DNA of 64,000 nucleotides, from assembly GCA_947492175.1 (NCBI GenBank), contig CANLMQ010000019.1, forward strand, positions 49,380 to 113,379, written 5' to 3'. Under the pieces are notes generated by a model. The model made no database searches, was not told the DNA's origin, and saw only the letters and a list, made by a program, of their open reading frames with translations. Made by a program: the position numbers and the translations under genes. This DNA comes from an uncultured Draconibacterium sp. (lineage in GTDB: Bacteria; Bacteroidota; Bacteroidia; Bacteroidales; Prolixibacteraceae). Positions 18,271 to 26,656 of the stretch are shown in pieces. Within the stretch, counting starts at the first letter, position 1. Each line of letters starts with the position of its first letter.

Positions 18271-19134
18271 TTATAATTCCAGATCCTGCATCAATTCATC
18301 GCCCAGATAACCTGAACAAATTTCACGAACCTCTCCTGTCATTCTAATTTCCCAATCCTCATCAATTTCTATGGCAAGATTCCCTCCCGGCATTTTTACG
18401 GTTAAATTACGTTCGGTTAATCCCCGTTTTAGAACCGTACAAGCCACCGCACATGATGAACTTCCCGAAGCCAGAGTCCAGCCGGCACCCCGCTCCCAGA
18501 TTAAAACCTCCACTTCGTTTGGCGACACTACCTTTGCAAACTGTACATTAATACGATTGGGAAATATCGGGTGGTTTTCAATCTCCGATCCATAGGTTTT
18601 TATCTCATTCTCATCCAACTCATCTTTTAAAACCACGCAGTGCGGATTTCCAACCGAAACACAGTTTATTTCGTACTCCTTTTCATTTAATTGCAATATC
18701 TCTCCAATGCATTCATCGTTTTCACAATTAACCGGAACTTTTTTTGATTCGAAGATTGCTTTCCCCATATCCACCTTAATCGTAAAAGCTTTGTTATTCT
18801 TTTCTTCTGTAACTTCAGCTTTTACCAACCCTCCTGGTGTTTCAATACTAAATGTTTTACCGGCTGCAAAACCATAATCGTATAAATACTTGGCAAAAAT
18901 ACGCAGGCCGTTTCCACTTTTTTCAGCTTCCGAACCATCCGGATTTAAAATCCGAAGGCCGAAATCGGCCCGGCTACTGGGCACTTTTAAAAGAATACCG
19001 TCGGAACCAATTCCAAAGTGCACATCACAAATGCGAACTATTGCTTTTGGTGTTAATTCAAATGAAATTGTTTCCTGATTTAATACAATATAATCGTTTC
19101 CTAATCCGTGTGATTTAACAAAGAAGTTTTGCAT
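18271..19134 (-). CDS. Diaminopimelate epimerase-like protein with serines at both catalytic positions
   Basis: A 287-residue DapF-fold protein: N-terminal GLGNDYIVLN, NPDGSEAEKSGNGLR near 64-78, VGNPHCVV, and GAGWTLASGSSSCAVA near 217-231. In DapF the two-base catalysis uses a cysteine in CGNG and another in ACGTGAC; here these positions are Ser73 and Ser223, both read directly from the DNA (codons AGT and TCG). The pathway neighbour dapL is divergent 170 bases away, which supports a link to lysine/meso-DAP synthesis, yet the substitutions may mean weak epimerase activity or a different reaction. A standard DapF could be encoded elsewhere. Confidence 0.85.
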   Translation of the reverse strand: MQNFFVKSHGLGNDYIVLNQETISFELTPKAIVRICDVHFGIGSDGILLKVPSSRADFGLRILNPDGSEAEKSGNGLRIFAKYLYDYGFAAGKTFSIETPGGLVKAEVTEEKNNKAFTIKVDMGKAIFESKKVPVNCENDECIGEILQLNEKEYEINCVSVGNPHCVVLKDELDENEIKTYGSEIENHPIFPNRINVQFAKVVSPNEVEVLIWERGAGWTLASGSSSCAVACTVLKRGLTERNLTVKMPGGNLAIEIDEDWEIRMTGEVREICSGYLGDELMQDLEL

Positions 19135-19154
19135 TTTTCCTGTTTATTTTTCTT

Positions 19155-19162
19155 CAAAAATA
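19155..19162 (-). promoter_or_regulatory. Bacteroidota -7 element for the DapF-like gene
   Basis: The minus strand reads TATTTTTG, matching TAnnTTTG, 20 bases before the ATG. No good -33 partner. Confidence 0.4.
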
Positions 19163-19304
19163 ACATAGATTACTGAAATTATTATTCCAAATTTGCATTA
19201 AATAAATCTAAATAAGCGTTAAGCAATTGTTCATCAAAAAAGTAGCCAGATATTATTTTTTATCTTTACGCCACAAAATTGAATTTCATAAAAAATAGAC
19301 AGAT

Positions 19305-20534
19305 ATGGCATTAATTAATGAAAATTACCTGAAACTTCAGGCCGGATATCTTTTCCCGGAAATTGGGCGAAGAGTAAACGAATTTATTGAGGCAAATCCT
19401 GATAAAAAAGTTATTAAAATGGGAATTGGCGACGTTACCCAACCGTTGGTTCCAAGCGTTGTAAAAGCTTTTCACGAAGGTGTTGACGAAATGGCAAAAG
19501 GAGAAACCTTTAAAGGTTACGGCCCGGAGCAAGGTTATGCTTTTTTACGCGAAGCTATTGCTAAAAACTCGTACCAGGGAAATGGGATTGATATTTCGGC
19601 AAATGAAATTTTTGTTTCAGATGGCTCGAAATGCGACACCGGAAATATCCAGGAGATTTTCGGGCACGATAATAAAATTGCCATTTGCGACCCGGTTTAC
19701 CCGGTTTATGCCGACACTACTGTTATGAGTGGAAAAACAGGAAACTGCCAGGCAAACGGATATTACGAAGGCATTATTTACATGCCTTGTACAAAAGAAA
19801 ACGGATTTATTCCGGAACTGCCAACCGAAACACCAGACTTGATTTTCTTGTGTTACCCCAATAATCCGACAGGAACAGTAGCTTCGAAAGAAGAGCTGAA
19901 AAAATGGGTGGATTATGCTACCGAAAATAATGCCATTATTCTATACGATGCAGCTTACGAAGCATTTATTACAGAAGACGGTATACCGCGTTCGATTTAC
20001 GAAATTGAAGGCGCTAAAAAAGTAGCCATCGAGTTCCGTAGTTTTTCGAAAACAGCTGGTTTTACCGGAACACGTTGTGCAATTACTGTTATTCCTGAAG
20101 AATTAGTTGCCTACGATGCCGAAGGAAAAGCGCACTCGGTAAAAGCGCTTTGGAACCGCCGCCAGTCGACTAAATTTAATGGCGTTTCGTACCCGGTACA
20201 AAAAGCTGCAGCCGCTATTTTTACAGAAGAAGGTAAAAAAGAAGTTGACGAAGTTATTGCTTACTACCTTGAAAATGCAAAAATAATGCGTGCCAGTTTA
20301 GCCGAAATTGGTTACGAAGTTTATGGTGGTGTAAATGCTCCTTATGTATGGGTAAAAACCAAAAATGATATGACTTCGTGGGATTTCTTTGACAAAGTAT
20401 TAAACGAAGCCAATGTTGTTGGAACTCCGGGATCGGGTTTTGGTCCGGCCGGAGAAGGTTATTTCCGTTTTTCAGCTTTTGCCGACAGGGAAAATGTGTT
20501 GGAAGCAATGGAAAGAGTGAAGAATTTGTCGTAA
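19305..20534 (+). CDS. dapL: LL-diaminopimelate aminotransferase
   Basis: A 409-residue PLP-dependent class I/II aminotransferase of the DapL type. It starts with the family pattern INENYLKLQAGYLFPEIGRR, has CYPNNPTGT for cofactor binding and SFSKTAGFTGTRCA with the Schiff-base lysine. It makes LL-2,6-diaminopimelate from tetrahydrodipicolinate and glutamate in one step, bypassing the succinylase route, as is usual in Bacteroidota. Divergent from the DapF-like gene; a strong terminator follows. Confidence 0.96.
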   Translation: MALINENYLKLQAGYLFPEIGRRVNEFIEANPDKKVIKMGIGDVTQPLVPSVVKAFHEGVDEMAKGETFKGYGPEQGYAFLREAIAKNSYQGNGIDISANEIFVSDGSKCDTGNIQEIFGHDNKIAICDPVYPVYADTTVMSGKTGNCQANGYYEGIIYMPCTKENGFIPELPTETPDLIFLCYPNNPTGTVASKEELKKWVDYATENNAIILYDAAYEAFITEDGIPRSIYEIEGAKKVAIEFRSFSKTAGFTGTRCAITVIPEELVAYDAEGKAHSVKALWNRRQSTKFNGVSYPVQKAAAAIFTEEGKKEVDEVIAYYLENAKIMRASLAEIGYEVYGGVNAPYVWVKTKNDMTSWDFFDKVLNEANVVGTPGSGFGPAGEGYFRFSAFADRENVLEAMERVKNLS

Positions 20535-20556
20535 GACAACATAGAAGATAAGATAA

Positions 20557-20589
20557 AAATCCGGGCTGAGTTTCAGCCCGGATTTTTTT
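20557..20589 (+). terminator. Terminator after dapL
   Basis: A perfect 13-bp stem (20557-20569 with 20573-20585), 3-base loop and a T-run: a textbook intrinsic terminator 22 bases past the stop. Confidence 0.9.
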
Positions 20590-20696
20590 GTCTGTTATTT
20601 CTTCTGTTTATAATTGATTATTTTTATGGTAACAGATGTAACTCGCATGATTATAACCATTCGCTTATATGTGAAAATTTACTCATGCTCGTTTCA

Positions 20697-21104
20697 CTAA
20701 TCCAATACAGATCTTTGAATCATTAAAACCGACAATACCATTACTGAGATACACAATCCCAATCCCACTGACAATAACAACCAGGCTTCACGGGTAATCG
20801 TTTCAAACTCATTAAATTCAGAAACAACAGCCAGGGAGAAATACCCGCCCACAAAAAACAGTATTATTCCTAGCAGCAAGTTCAATCCCCTATTTTGAAA
20901 TACAAATTGTACCAATAGCAAAAATGCCAATCCTCCACTGATTAATGATGCGACCAAACCCCTTGTTGAAACAGGCAGCAAATACATTAACAACACAGAT
21001 GCTAATAGTAAACAAGCAATCCGGCTTGCCAAATACTTTTTCTCAAATAAATTAATTTTCTGAATAATTGAAGTCATCGCATGTAGTAGAATTATGTTTA
21101 GCAT
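20697..21104 (-). CDS. Small hypothetical membrane protein
   Basis: A 135-residue protein with four hydrophobic segments (about 27-47, 50-70, 75-95 and 105-128) and short charged loops; the last loop carries the acidic patch EFNEFETITREAW. I do not recognise a family. Met10 (base 21077) is an equally possible start, since the first nine residues are not needed for the first membrane helix. It lies alone between dapL and the hydrolase gene, 99 bases downstream of the hydrolase on the same strand. Confidence 0.6.
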   Translation of the reverse strand: MLNIILLHAMTSIIQKINLFEKKYLASRIACLLLASVLLMYLLPVSTRGLVASLISGGLAFLLLVQFVFQNRGLNLLLGIILFFVGGYFSLAVVSEFNEFETITREAWLLLSVGLGLCISVMVLSVLMIQRSVLD

Positions 21105-21203
21105 AACTAAAACGCCACTTCTAAAACAAAATTGTGTGACTCCCTAAAAACATTAATCCAGGAAAATACATCTATTTATAGTTCTGGCAGTAACTTATTG
21201 AAA

Positions 21204-23087
21204 CTAGTTAGTAAGCACCGGCAAAATTATTTTCGATGCATTTGTCGCATCATGATAAATGCTAATTGTACTTTTTATAAAATCCGATTCGTTGCAATGG
21301 TAGATATCGACAAATTGCTGCGGATTACGATCAACCAGCGGAAACCAGCTACTTTGAACCTGAACCATGATACGATGGCCTTTCTTAAAACAATGAGCTA
21401 TTGGAGGCAGTTCGAATTTAACTTCTTCCACTTGCCCCGGAATAAAAGCCGAAGGATTTTCAAAGCTGTTTCGGTACCTCCCCCGAAAAACTTCGCCTCT
21501 TACTAACATTTGGTAACCTCCCATTGGATAAGTATCATCCTTCCAGCCGTCCACTTCATCATAGCTAAAGTCATCGGGAAATACATCAATAATTTTTACA
21601 ATAAAATCTGCATCGGTGGTTGAAATACTGGTTACAACATTGGCAATAACACTTCCGGTTACGGTAATATCTTCCGTTAAAGTATCAGTTTGAAACACCA
21701 AAACATCGGGGCGCCGTGCAGCAAACCGCTGATCGTTCGACATATATTCGCGGGTTCTGTGTAAATGCACATGCTCTTCGTAAGGTACAGGTTTTGCCGG
21801 ATCGCTAACATATTCCGTTGAACTATTCTCTTCCAAAGGTTTAGCTCCCAACAATTTTCCGTTTGGATGAAAATACATGGTTTTACTCACACTATTGGCT
21901 GGCGGCCACTGATCAAACTTTTTCCATTCGTTGGCGCCTGTTATAAAAACATTTGCTTCTACAATTTGCGACAGGTCTCCTTTCCCCTTTAGATAATAAT
22001 TGAAAAAAGGCACCTCAAAATGTTCCTGATAATACTCACTGGTGTTGGTCCCGAATTGTATATTTCCATGATGCGTTCCATCATTTGAAGCCCATTGCCC
22101 GTGAGACCACGGTCCATTCACTATTTTATTGAATGCACTTCCCGGGTTGTTTTCTTCCGTATATTTATAGGCATTCCAAGCACCCCAGCAATCTTCAGCA
22201 TCAAACAAGCCACCCACCCACAACATGGCAGGCCGAAGATTTTTTGTGGCAGTGCGGGCATCACGGGCTTTCCACCATTCATCGTAATTGGGATGTTCCA
22301 TCATCTCGTTCCAGAAAGCAATGGTATCGCCGGTTAATTTTGTCAGATTTTTTAAGCTTCCGATATCCAGAAAGAATTTGTAGTTATCCTGAACCGGAAA
22401 TCCGGCTGATTTGGCTGGTTTGTTTGTAGGTTTTGGATGTGGAATTCCAAATCCCCATCCAATTGCTGAATAAAAACTAAATGCATCCAACTGAAAGAAA
22501 GCTCCGTTATGATGAAAATCGTCGCCAATAAACCAGTTGGTAACAGGTGCCTGCGGGCTCGCTGCTTTTAAAGCCGGATGATTACTGGCAGCTCCCATGG
22601 TAGAATAAAATCCCGGATAAGAAATTCCAAAAATTCCTACCTTTCCGTTGTTATTCGGAATATTTTTTAGAAGCCATTCGATGGTATCATAGGTATCGGT
22701 TGACTCATCAATATCATTCTCTGATTTATTTTCCTTAAACGGCCGTACATCTTTAAATTCTCCTTCACTCATCCAGCGTCCACGCACATCCTGAGATATC
22801 AGAATATAACCTTCTTCGAGATAGGCTTTCCTGTAGCTTCTCCAATATTTCCGAAAACTCTCTTCGCCATAAGGACCTGACGAATACGGAGTTCTTGTTA
22901 ATAAAATCGGATGAGTTGAGCTTGTGTTTTTAGGTATATATATTGATGTAAAAAGCCTCACATCGTCGCGCATGGTTATATACACTTCCTTTTTAGAATA
23001 ATTATTTACAAACCAGGTTGAATCAATGTCTTTTGCACTTAGATTAATACCGGTAAGAATTAATAAAAAGAATACTATGTTTTTCAT
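21204..23087 (-). CDS. CocE/NonD family hydrolase (X-Pro dipeptidyl-peptidase-like, S15)
   Basis: A 627-residue exported enzyme: a signal peptide (MKNIVFFLLILTGINLSA) precedes an alpha/beta-hydrolase domain with the nucleophile in GISYPG, the acid in LFDAEDCWG and the histidine in KGHRIMVQVQSSW near residue 560, followed by the C-terminal jelly-roll typical of the S15/CocE group. Family members cleave acyl bonds in substrates from cocaine to cephalosporin esters and proline peptides, so the natural substrate cannot be named. Probably periplasmic. No operon partner is evident. Confidence 0.9.
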   Translation of the reverse strand: MKNIVFFLLILTGINLSAKDIDSTWFVNNYSKKEVYITMRDDVRLFTSIYIPKNTSSTHPILLTRTPYSSGPYGEESFRKYWRSYRKAYLEEGYILISQDVRGRWMSEGEFKDVRPFKENKSENDIDESTDTYDTIEWLLKNIPNNNGKVGIFGISYPGFYSTMGAASNHPALKAASPQAPVTNWFIGDDFHHNGAFFQLDAFSFYSAIGWGFGIPHPKPTNKPAKSAGFPVQDNYKFFLDIGSLKNLTKLTGDTIAFWNEMMEHPNYDEWWKARDARTATKNLRPAMLWVGGLFDAEDCWGAWNAYKYTEENNPGSAFNKIVNGPWSHGQWASNDGTHHGNIQFGTNTSEYYQEHFEVPFFNYYLKGKGDLSQIVEANVFITGANEWKKFDQWPPANSVSKTMYFHPNGKLLGAKPLEENSSTEYVSDPAKPVPYEEHVHLHRTREYMSNDQRFAARRPDVLVFQTDTLTEDITVTGSVIANVVTSISTTDADFIVKIIDVFPDDFSYDEVDGWKDDTYPMGGYQMLVRGEVFRGRYRNSFENPSAFIPGQVEEVKFELPPIAHCFKKGHRIMVQVQSSWFPLVDRNPQQFVDIYHCNESDFIKSTISIYHDATNASKIILPVLTN

Positions 23088-23263
23088 CTAATTAAAATTT
23101 TAAGTTTTCAACTGTATTAGATGGAACTCCCATGATTTTAATTATGCTTGTTTGTGGCAAATAATTGTCATGGTCGTTTCATAGAGAAGATTAAGATTAT
23201 TACGAATTTTCAAGATAAGAAAGATTCTGTAACAAATTAAGCAACAACGAGAGTCTTAAAAAA

Positions 23264-23296
23264 CAAAAAATCCGGATTAAAACTTAATCCGGATTT
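23264..23296 (-). terminator. Terminator after the class I aminotransferase
   Basis: A perfect 13-bp stem (23268-23280 with 23284-23296) with a 3-base loop; on the minus strand it is followed by a T-run. It lies 20 bases past the aminotransferase stop. Confidence 0.85.
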
Positions 23297-23315
23297 CTAT
23301 ATTACAAATCGTTGT

Positions 23316-24545
23316 TTATTTCTGTTCACTATTTACAGGAATTTGTCTCACTTTACTTCCGGGATACACTTTTAATGCTTCCTGCAAGATTTTCAGACAA
23401 ACAGCCAAATCTTCTTTTTTTAACACATAAGCAATTCGCACTTCGTCCTGTCCTTTATCCGAACCGGTATAAAAGCCCGATGCAGGAGCCAGAAAAACCG
23501 TCTGCCCTTCAAACTGAAAATCAGAAAGCAACCACTCACAAAATTTATCGGCATTATCAACCGGAAGCCGCGCCACCGTATAAAAAGCACCCATTGGTAT
23601 TGGTGAGTAAACTCCATCGATACGGTTCAGTCCGTCTATCAAAAATTTCCGGCGTTGAACATATTCGTTGTAATTATTCAACATATATTCCGGATCGGCA
23701 TCCAACGAAGCTTCTGCTGCAATTTGCCCGATTAATGGCGGACTCAACCGCGCCTGACAAAACTTTATTACATTACGCTTAACCTCCTTGTTTTTGGTAA
23801 TCAATGCTCCAATTCGCAATCCACACTCACTGTAACGTTTCGAAACCGAATCGATTAAAACCACATGTTGTTCGATGCCTTCCAAATGAAATGCTGAAAT
23901 ATAAGGAGCACCGGTATAACAAAATTCGCGGTAAACCTCATCCGAAAACAGATACAAATCATACTTTTTTACCAGGTCGCGAATGGCATTCATTTCCTGC
24001 TGTGTGTACAAATAACCTGTTGGATTATTGGGATTACAAATCATAATCCCCTTGGTTTTAGGAGTAATCAGTTTCTCGAACTCCTCAATTGGAGGTAAAG
24101 CAAATCCTTCCTCTATATCGGCTGCCAGAGATCTGATTTTTGCCCCGGCCACAATAGCAAAAGCTTCGTAGTTTGCATAGGCAGGCTCCGGAACAATAAT
24201 TTCGTCGCCCGGATCGAGACAACTCATAAAAGCAAAAGTAACTGCTTCGCTACCTCCCGATGTTATAATAATATCATCGGTACTTACATCGATATCGAAT
24301 TTATGGTAATACCTGGCCAGTTTTTGTCTGAAAGATAAAATTCCTTCACTCGGCGTATACTCTAAAATCCTTTTGTCTAATGCCTTAATCGCCGCTATCG
24401 CTTCAGGAGGAGTTGGTAAATCGGGCTGTCCGATATTCAAATGATATACTTTAACCCCCTTCTCTTTAGCTTTTTGTGCTAAAGGAGCTAATTTCCTGAT
24501 GGGTGAATCAGGCATAATCCTTCCCCTGTCTGATACTGTCGGCAT
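23316..24545 (-). CDS. Class I/II pyridoxal-phosphate aminotransferase (aspartate aminotransferase-like)
   Basis: A 409-residue aminotransferase. Visible motifs: LNIGQPDLPTP near the N-terminus, CNPNNPTGYLYT for cofactor binding, and SVSKRYSECGLRIGAL carrying the Schiff-base lysine. It resembles the aspartate/aromatic aminotransferase group common in Bacteroidota; the exact amino donor cannot be read from the sequence. The frame extends upstream to a Met at 24629, but the 28 extra residues are hydrophobic and unlike the family, and a good promoter sits inside that extension, so the ATG at 24545 is preferred. Confidence 0.9.
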   Translation of the reverse strand: MPTVSDRGRIMPDSPIRKLAPLAQKAKEKGVKVYHLNIGQPDLPTPPEAIAAIKALDKRILEYTPSEGILSFRQKLARYYHKFDIDVSTDDIIITSGGSEAVTFAFMSCLDPGDEIIVPEPAYANYEAFAIVAGAKIRSLAADIEEGFALPPIEEFEKLITPKTKGIMICNPNNPTGYLYTQQEMNAIRDLVKKYDLYLFSDEVYREFCYTGAPYISAFHLEGIEQHVVLIDSVSKRYSECGLRIGALITKNKEVKRNVIKFCQARLSPPLIGQIAAEASLDADPEYMLNNYNEYVQRRKFLIDGLNRIDGVYSPIPMGAFYTVARLPVDNADKFCEWLLSDFQFEGQTVFLAPASGFYTGSDKGQDEVRIAYVLKKEDLAVCLKILQEALKVYPGSKVRQIPVNSEQK

Positions 24546-24572
24546 GTTGTATAATATAAAATTACAAGGGAA

Positions 24573-24601
24573 CAAATATAAGACTATCAAATCGAAATCA
24601 A
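24573..24601 (-). promoter_or_regulatory. Bacteroidota promoter of the class I aminotransferase
   Basis: On the minus strand a TTG (24599-24601) is followed after 18 bases by TATATTTG (24573-24580), a full match to the -33/-7 pair. The predicted start leaves a leader of about 20 bases before the ATG at 24545 and rules against the longer frame. Confidence 0.65.
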
Positions 24602-24743
24602 CAGTCATAAATTTCAGACAATTTGACATCTTATTGAAAAATTAACTTCTAAATCACTAATCAGCTGTTATAACTGTGCTTACAGGCGAAATAATTATTT
24701 TAAAATTCTTAATTTTTGTCATGGTTTAGTGTTGTATAGTAAT

Positions 24744-24751
24744 TAATTTTG
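24744..24751 (+). promoter_or_regulatory. Bacteroidota -7 element for ald
   Basis: TAATTTTG matches TAnnTTTG, 28 bases before the ald ATG. The -33 region has no well-placed TTG. Confidence 0.45.
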
Positions 24752-24779
24752 AGCACTAATTAAACTAATAATTAATACA

Positions 24780-25892
24780 ATGATAATAGGAGTTCCTAAG
24801 GAAATTAAAAACAATGAAAACCGCATTGCCCTTACACCGGCAGGCGCGGCAGAGTTGGTAAAACACGGACACGAAGTTTATGTACAGGCAGGTGGTGGCC
24901 TGGGAAGTGGCTTCCCCGACGAAGATTATACTCAGGCAGGTGCCAAAATGCTTCCTACAATTGAGGATGTTTATGGCATTGCTGAAATGATAATCAAAGT
25001 AAAAGAGCCCATTGAGCCAGAATACAAGCTGATAAAAGAAGGTCAGATTCTGTATACGTACTTCCACTTTGCATCGTGCAAGCCTCTGACTCATGCCATG
25101 ATTGAAAACAAATCAATCTGTTTGGCATACGAAACTGTTGAGATGCCCGACCGCTCGCTTCCTCTGTTGATTCCAATGAGTGAGGTTGCAGGCCGTATGT
25201 CGGTTCAGCAAGGTGCCAAGTACCTCGAAAAAACATTCGGTGGCTACGGTGTTCTGCTGGGAGGTGTTCCTGGTGTTCCTCCGGCAAAAGTATTGGTAAT
25301 TGGTGGTGGTATTGTTGGAACTGAAGCAGCAAAAATGGCTGCAGGGTTAGGTGCCGACGTTACCATTATGGATGTTTCTCTTCCTCGTTTGCGTTACCTC
25401 GACGATATTATGGCAGCTAACGTAAAAACCATGATGAGCAACGAATACAACATCCGCGAAATGATTAAAACACACGACCTGATTATTGGTGCAGTATTGA
25501 TTCCGGGAGCAAAAGCTCCACACCTTGTAACCCGCGATATGCTTAAAACCATGAAGCCAGGTACTGTTTTGGTTGACGTTGCAGTTGACCAGGGTGGATG
25601 TTTTGAAACCACAAAAGCAACCACACACGCCGATCCTACTTTTGTAATCGACGAAGTATTGCACTATTGTGTTGCCAACATGCCGGGCGCTGTACCACGC
25701 ACTTCTACTATTGCATTAACCAATGCAACGCTTCCGTATGCCATTCAAATTGCAGAAAAAGGCTGGAAACAAGCTTGTATTGACAGCGAACCTTTACGCA
25801 AAGGATTAAATGTGGTTGACGGTAAAGTAGTATACGAAGGGGTTGCTGAAGCATTTGACTTACCCTATGAGAAAGTAGAGACAGTTCTATAA
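24780..25892 (+). CDS. ald: Alanine dehydrogenase
   Basis: A 370-residue protein of normal Ald length. It begins MIIGVPKEIKNNENRIALTP, has the catalytic histidine region YFHFASCKPLT near 95, and a Rossmann NAD-binding loop VIGGGIVGTEAA near 170. It reversibly deaminates L-alanine to pyruvate and ammonia with NAD+. Monocistronic: own promoter element and a strong terminator. Confidence 0.97.
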   Translation: MIIGVPKEIKNNENRIALTPAGAAELVKHGHEVYVQAGGGLGSGFPDEDYTQAGAKMLPTIEDVYGIAEMIIKVKEPIEPEYKLIKEGQILYTYFHFASCKPLTHAMIENKSICLAYETVEMPDRSLPLLIPMSEVAGRMSVQQGAKYLEKTFGGYGVLLGGVPGVPPAKVLVIGGGIVGTEAAKMAAGLGADVTIMDVSLPRLRYLDDIMAANVKTMMSNEYNIREMIKTHDLIIGAVLIPGAKAPHLVTRDMLKTMKPGTVLVDVAVDQGGCFETTKATTHADPTFVIDEVLHYCVANMPGAVPRTSTIALTNATLPYAIQIAEKGWKQACIDSEPLRKGLNVVDGKVVYEGVAEAFDLPYEKVETVL

Positions 25893-25914
25893 AAAAACCT
25901 GTTATAATATTTTT

Positions 25915-25949
25915 AAAAGCCTTCCCTGTTTACGGGGAAGGCTTTTTTT
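25915..25949 (+). terminator. Terminator after ald
   Basis: A 12-bp perfect stem (25915-25926 with 25935-25946), 8-base loop and a seven-T run, 22 bases after the stop. Confidence 0.9.
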
Positions 25950-25982
25950 GGGATCATATTGAAAATCCCGTGAATTACTATT

Positions 25983-26280
25983 TGAATCGTATATTTTAAT
26001 ATTGCTGCCGCAGGCCTTAATTTTTGACACAAAAACGAAGCAAAAAACAAAAGCTACTTCGGGGTTTTGGCCTCGTCCGGTGAGCCGGAAAACAAATGAT
26101 GATGGCGTTAAAAAATTACTGCTGTTTGAGGAGGTACGACGAGTTCAGGAATTTTAGCCAGCGTCATGTAGCTTTTCCGTGTGAAGCGGACGCAGCCTTG
26201 ACCTTCCTGTTCACTCGTTGTGTCAAGACAACGAGTAAAATCCGCCTGATAAGGCAAAAATTATATCAATTTTACTGCCC
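25983..26280. other. Gene-free composite intergenic element with hairpins
   Basis: About 300 bases with no convincing gene. It carries small inverted repeats: TCCGG/CCGGA in the 26070s-26090s region and a perfect 9-bp pair ACTCGTTGT (26213-26221) with ACAACGAGT (26228-26236). Stretches such as GCCTTGACCTTCC and GTGTCAAGACAACGAG look like a degenerate dispersed Bacteroidota intergenic element I have an impression of, but this is memory, not a search result. Open frames across it look incidental. Confidence 0.5.
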
Positions 26281-26508
26281 TCCCGCAATTCTGCGGGAAC
26301 AAAATCTACGTTGTTGGCTCGCGTGCCGCAAGTCTGCGGCGGGCAAAAAAACCTTGAAAATTGCTTCCCGCAGTCCTGCGGCAGGCAAAAAAATAATGTT
26401 GCTGGCTTCGCGCAGTTCTGCGACATATAAAAAAATTGTGTCGTTCGCGTGCCGCAACTTTGCGGCATACAAAAAAATCTTGTGGCTGAGGCCCCGCAAT
26501 TCTGCGGC
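26281..26508. repeat. 42-bp tandem array of six hairpin-forming units
   Basis: Six units begin at 26281, 26324, 26366, 26408, 26450 and 26492 (periods 43, 42, 42, 42, 42). Each opens with a short hairpin, arms CCGCA and TGCGG around a 4-base loop (ATTC, AGTC, GTCC, GTTC, ACTT, ATTC); units 2-5 then have a run of seven A residues and a TTG-GCT-GCG spacer. Unit 1 has TCCCGCA/TGCGGGA while units 2 and 5 have TGCCGCA/TGCGGC, a compensatory pair swap supporting the structure. Period 42 keeps both strands open as 14-residue repeats. The A-run follows the stem on the plus strand, so they are not ordinary plus-strand terminators. Confidence 0.85.
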
Positions 26509-26656
26509 AAATAATCTTTAATAACGAAATATTGTATATTTATTGATCCGTTTACACGAATCACTGAAACTATGGATTCAATTTATATTCACGAGAAGCG
26601 ATTTTAAATTCAGATCATCAATTAGAACATAATATATATCAGACTACTGAAACACA

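Noticed and set aside
24546..24629. N-terminal extension of the class I aminotransferase
   Set aside because: Contains the -33/-7 promoter pair, so it must be upstream of the transcript start.
26281..26508. CRISPR array
   Set aside because: The sequence between hairpins is itself repeated, not unique; unit length 42 includes no spacers; no cas gene is near.
26096..26521. Plus-strand 141-codon frame through the hairpin array with 14-residue repeats
   Set aside because: Its openness follows from a 42-base period without stops; the opposite strand is equally open, there is no promoter or ribosome site, and the composition is unlike neighbouring proteins.
26223..26564. Minus-strand 113-codon frame with Cys-rich repeats of the PQxCG...FFC type
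   Set aside because: Attractive as a repeat protein, but it is the mirror of the same periodic DNA and has no independent support; kept as an open point in the finding on the array.
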